Below, one piece after another: positions 12,276 through 13,677 of a stretch of 13,677 nucleotides of DNA (position 1 is the first letter of the stretch; each line of letters opens with the position of its first letter). Both the position numbers and the translations under genes were made by a program. Origin of the DNA: GCA-003244245 sp035276605 (GTDB taxonomy: Bacteria; Actinomycetota; Actinomycetes; Mycobacteriales; Pseudonocardiaceae); contig DATELN010000020.1 in NCBI GenBank assembly GCA_035276605.1, positions 1 through 13,677 on the forward strand, written 5' to 3'. Under the pieces are notes generated by a model. That model was not told the DNA's origin. It did no database searches and saw nothing but the letters and a program-made list of their open reading frames with translations.

Positions 12276-13677
12276 TCAGCTGGGCGGGGCGGCCGGGCGG
12301 GTAGGGGCGAACAGCCAGGTTTGGGCTACGTCGTCGATGTTCTTGCCGGAGACTCGCTTGACGGTGGCGAGGAAGTCCTGCACTGAACCGTTACGGCCGG
12401 CCCGATCAGTGGCCCAGGCGCGCAGCGAGGCGAAGAAGTTCTGATCCCCGACCGCCATCCGAATCGCCTGAAGCGCCATCCCACCGCGGCTATAGACGGG
12501 TCCGTCGAGCACTGCCGTCGCGCCAGGCGCCCCCGGCGGGATTCGCCAGAAGTCGTCGTCGGCGGGATGGGCGGCGTAGTTAAGCGCGGCGGTTTGTTTG
12601 GCGCTGGGACCACCGGTGCGTTCGGAGTAAAGCCATTCGGCGTAGGTGGCGAAGCCTTCGTTGAGCCAGATGTCACTCCAGTGACGCACCGACACACTGT
12701 CGCCGAACCACTCGTGAGACAGCTCGTGTACCACCACCTTGATATCCGGGCCGGCGCCGAAAAACCCGTCGCCGTATACCGGGCGGGTCTGGTTCTCCAG
12801 TGCGAAATGCAAGGGGGCGTTCGGTACGACGCCGCCGAGCTGGTGGAACGGGTACGGCCCGAAGATCCCGGAAAGAAAGTCGAGAATCTCCGGTGTCCGC
12901 TCCACCGAGGCGCGTGCCGCGTTCGCTAGTTCGGGATTCAGAGTGCGGTCATAAGCAGCCAGGTAGAGACCGTAGCGGGTGTCCCGGCGGACAATGTCGT
13001 AGTGGCCAATCGCAACAAAGGCCAAATAGGTGGCCATCGGCTCGCTTTCCTGCCAGCGCCACTGCTCCAGCCCCTGACCGGCCGGTTCTGGGCCACCGAG
13101 CAAGGCTCCATTGGAGATCACCTGCAGGCCAGCGGGCACGATTGCGGTGATGGTGAACTTCGCCTTGTCCGAGGGGTGGTCGTTGGACGGGTACCACCAG
13201 GCCGCAATCTCGGGTTCACCCACCGCGACCGCGCCGTCCGCGGTACGGACCCAGGGTGAGGGCTCATCGGGTCCGTCCGGGATGGCCGAGGGCACTCCGG
13301 CGTAGTCCACCCGCACCGTCATGGGCGTGCCAACCGGCACCGGGGTAGCAGGCGTGACCTGCAGCTCGCCACCGATCTGATGCAGCTGCGCCGGCTGGTC
13401 GTTCACGGTGGCAGCCAAGGCAGGCAACCTCAGATCGAGATTGAACCGGGCGAGGTTCTCGGTGGCCCGGGCGGTGATCGTGGTGTGGCCCTCGATCCGA
13501 TCGGTGGGAGGGTCGTAGCGAATCTGAATGTCATATGCGGTGACGTCGTAGCCGCCGTTACCTGCGAGCGGAAAGTAGGGATCGCCAATGCCGCTGGCCC
13601 CGATGGCCGGTGGAGCCGACGCGGGGGGAGGTGACGAAGCCGACGAGGCTGGCGCGGGCGGCGAGTTCGAACCACGC
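12276..13677 (-). CDS. M1 family zinc metallopeptidase, probable lipoprotein, 5' partial
   Basis: The frame stays open from the TGA at 12278-12276 to the right edge (first full codon at 13676), so 466 residues are visible and the start lies outside. Earlier TTG or ATG codons are internal, since the sequence before 13427 (GIGDPYFPLAGNGGYDVTAY, then NLARFNLDLR) is the normal N-terminal domain of bacterial M1 peptidases. Zinc site: VVHELSHEWFGDS (HEXXH at 12714-12728) and, 19 residues on, the Glu of LNEGFATYAEW. The substrate-binding GxMEN element reads ALENQT, as in many actinobacterial members. VYSRGGMAL holds the likely transition-state Tyr. The visible start (RGSNSPPAPASSAS...) is a Ser/Pro/Ala-rich linker of the sort found just after a lipobox Cys, so export and membrane anchoring are likely but not proven. 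It probably removes N-terminal residues from peptides outside the cytoplasm. Confidence 0.93.
   Translation of the reverse strand, partial: RGSNSPPAPASSASSPPPASAPPAIGASGIGDPYFPLAGNGGYDVTAYDIQIRYDPPTDRIEGHTTITARATENLARFNLDLRLPALAATVNDQPAQLHQIGGELQVTPATPVPVGTPMTVRVDYAGVPSAIPDGPDEPSPWVRTADGAVAVGEPEIAAWWYPSNDHPSDKAKFTITAIVPAGLQVISNGALLGGPEPAGQGLEQWRWQESEPMATYLAFVAIGHYDIVRRDTRYGLYLAAYDRTLNPELANAARASVERTPEILDFLSGIFGPYPFHQLGGVVPNAPLHFALENQTRPVYGDGFFGAGPDIKVVVHELSHEWFGDSVSVRHWSDIWLNEGFATYAEWLYSERTGGPSAKQTAALNYAAHPADDDFWRIPPGAPGATAVLDGPVYSRGGMALQAIRMAVGDQNFFASLRAWATDRAGRNGSVQDFLATVKRVSGKNIDDVAQTWLFAPTRPAAPPS

Overview
The window is high-GC actinobacterial DNA. It has strong G/C bias at third codon positions, many GTG starts, a menaquinone gene set laid out as in mycobacteria and relatives, a dynamin-like gene behind a low-complexity protein gene, and the remains of an F420-reductase-type gene. 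A member of the Mycobacteriales/Pseudonocardiales group is the best guess; the species cannot be read from the sequence.

Left part (1-5626, + strand). A gene cut by the left edge encodes a very low-complexity protein: a Trp/His/Asp/Arg-rich part with a 13-residue repeat, then a Ser/Thr/Gly/Pro/Ala-rich part. 33 bases later comes a dynamin-like membrane protein whose P-loop has lost its lysine and whose switch I stretch is almost gone. The pair resembles the IniB/IniA arrangement, which is an inference. Next are a SAM hydroxide adenosyltransferase (DUF62) gene and an FAD-dependent monooxygenase-like gene.

Centre (5616-8925, - strand). purN and purH form a tight ATGA-overlapped pair for the two folate-dependent steps of purine synthesis and the final cyclisation. 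purH runs tail to tail into the FAD gene with an 11-bp overlap. Upstream of purN is a decayed stretch with a broken C-terminus of an acyl-CoA ligase, ended early by an amber codon, and a perfect 12-bp inverted repeat. Then comes menG, the last methyltransferase of menaquinone synthesis.

Right-centre (8935-10430). A pseudogene of the NADPH-dependent F420 reductase family (three lesions), a small YciI-like gene with two TTA codons, and a 30-bp perfect palindrome lie between two divergent, colinear 62-bp inverted repeats. Removing the segment would bring the DUF3592 membrane protein gene next to menG, the neighbourhood known from M. tuberculosis (Rv0556/Rv0558). I infer that this 1.5-kb segment is an insertion.

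Right part (10430-13677). The DUF3592 gene (-) and menF, isochorismate synthase (+), diverge from a 76-bp region in which both seem to have leaderless -10 elements. A hairpin terminator separates menF from a convergent M1 zinc metallopeptidase gene. That gene's 5' end is outside the window, and its N-terminus looks like the linker of an exported lipoprotein.

No rRNA, tRNA, CRISPR array or intact insertion sequence was seen.
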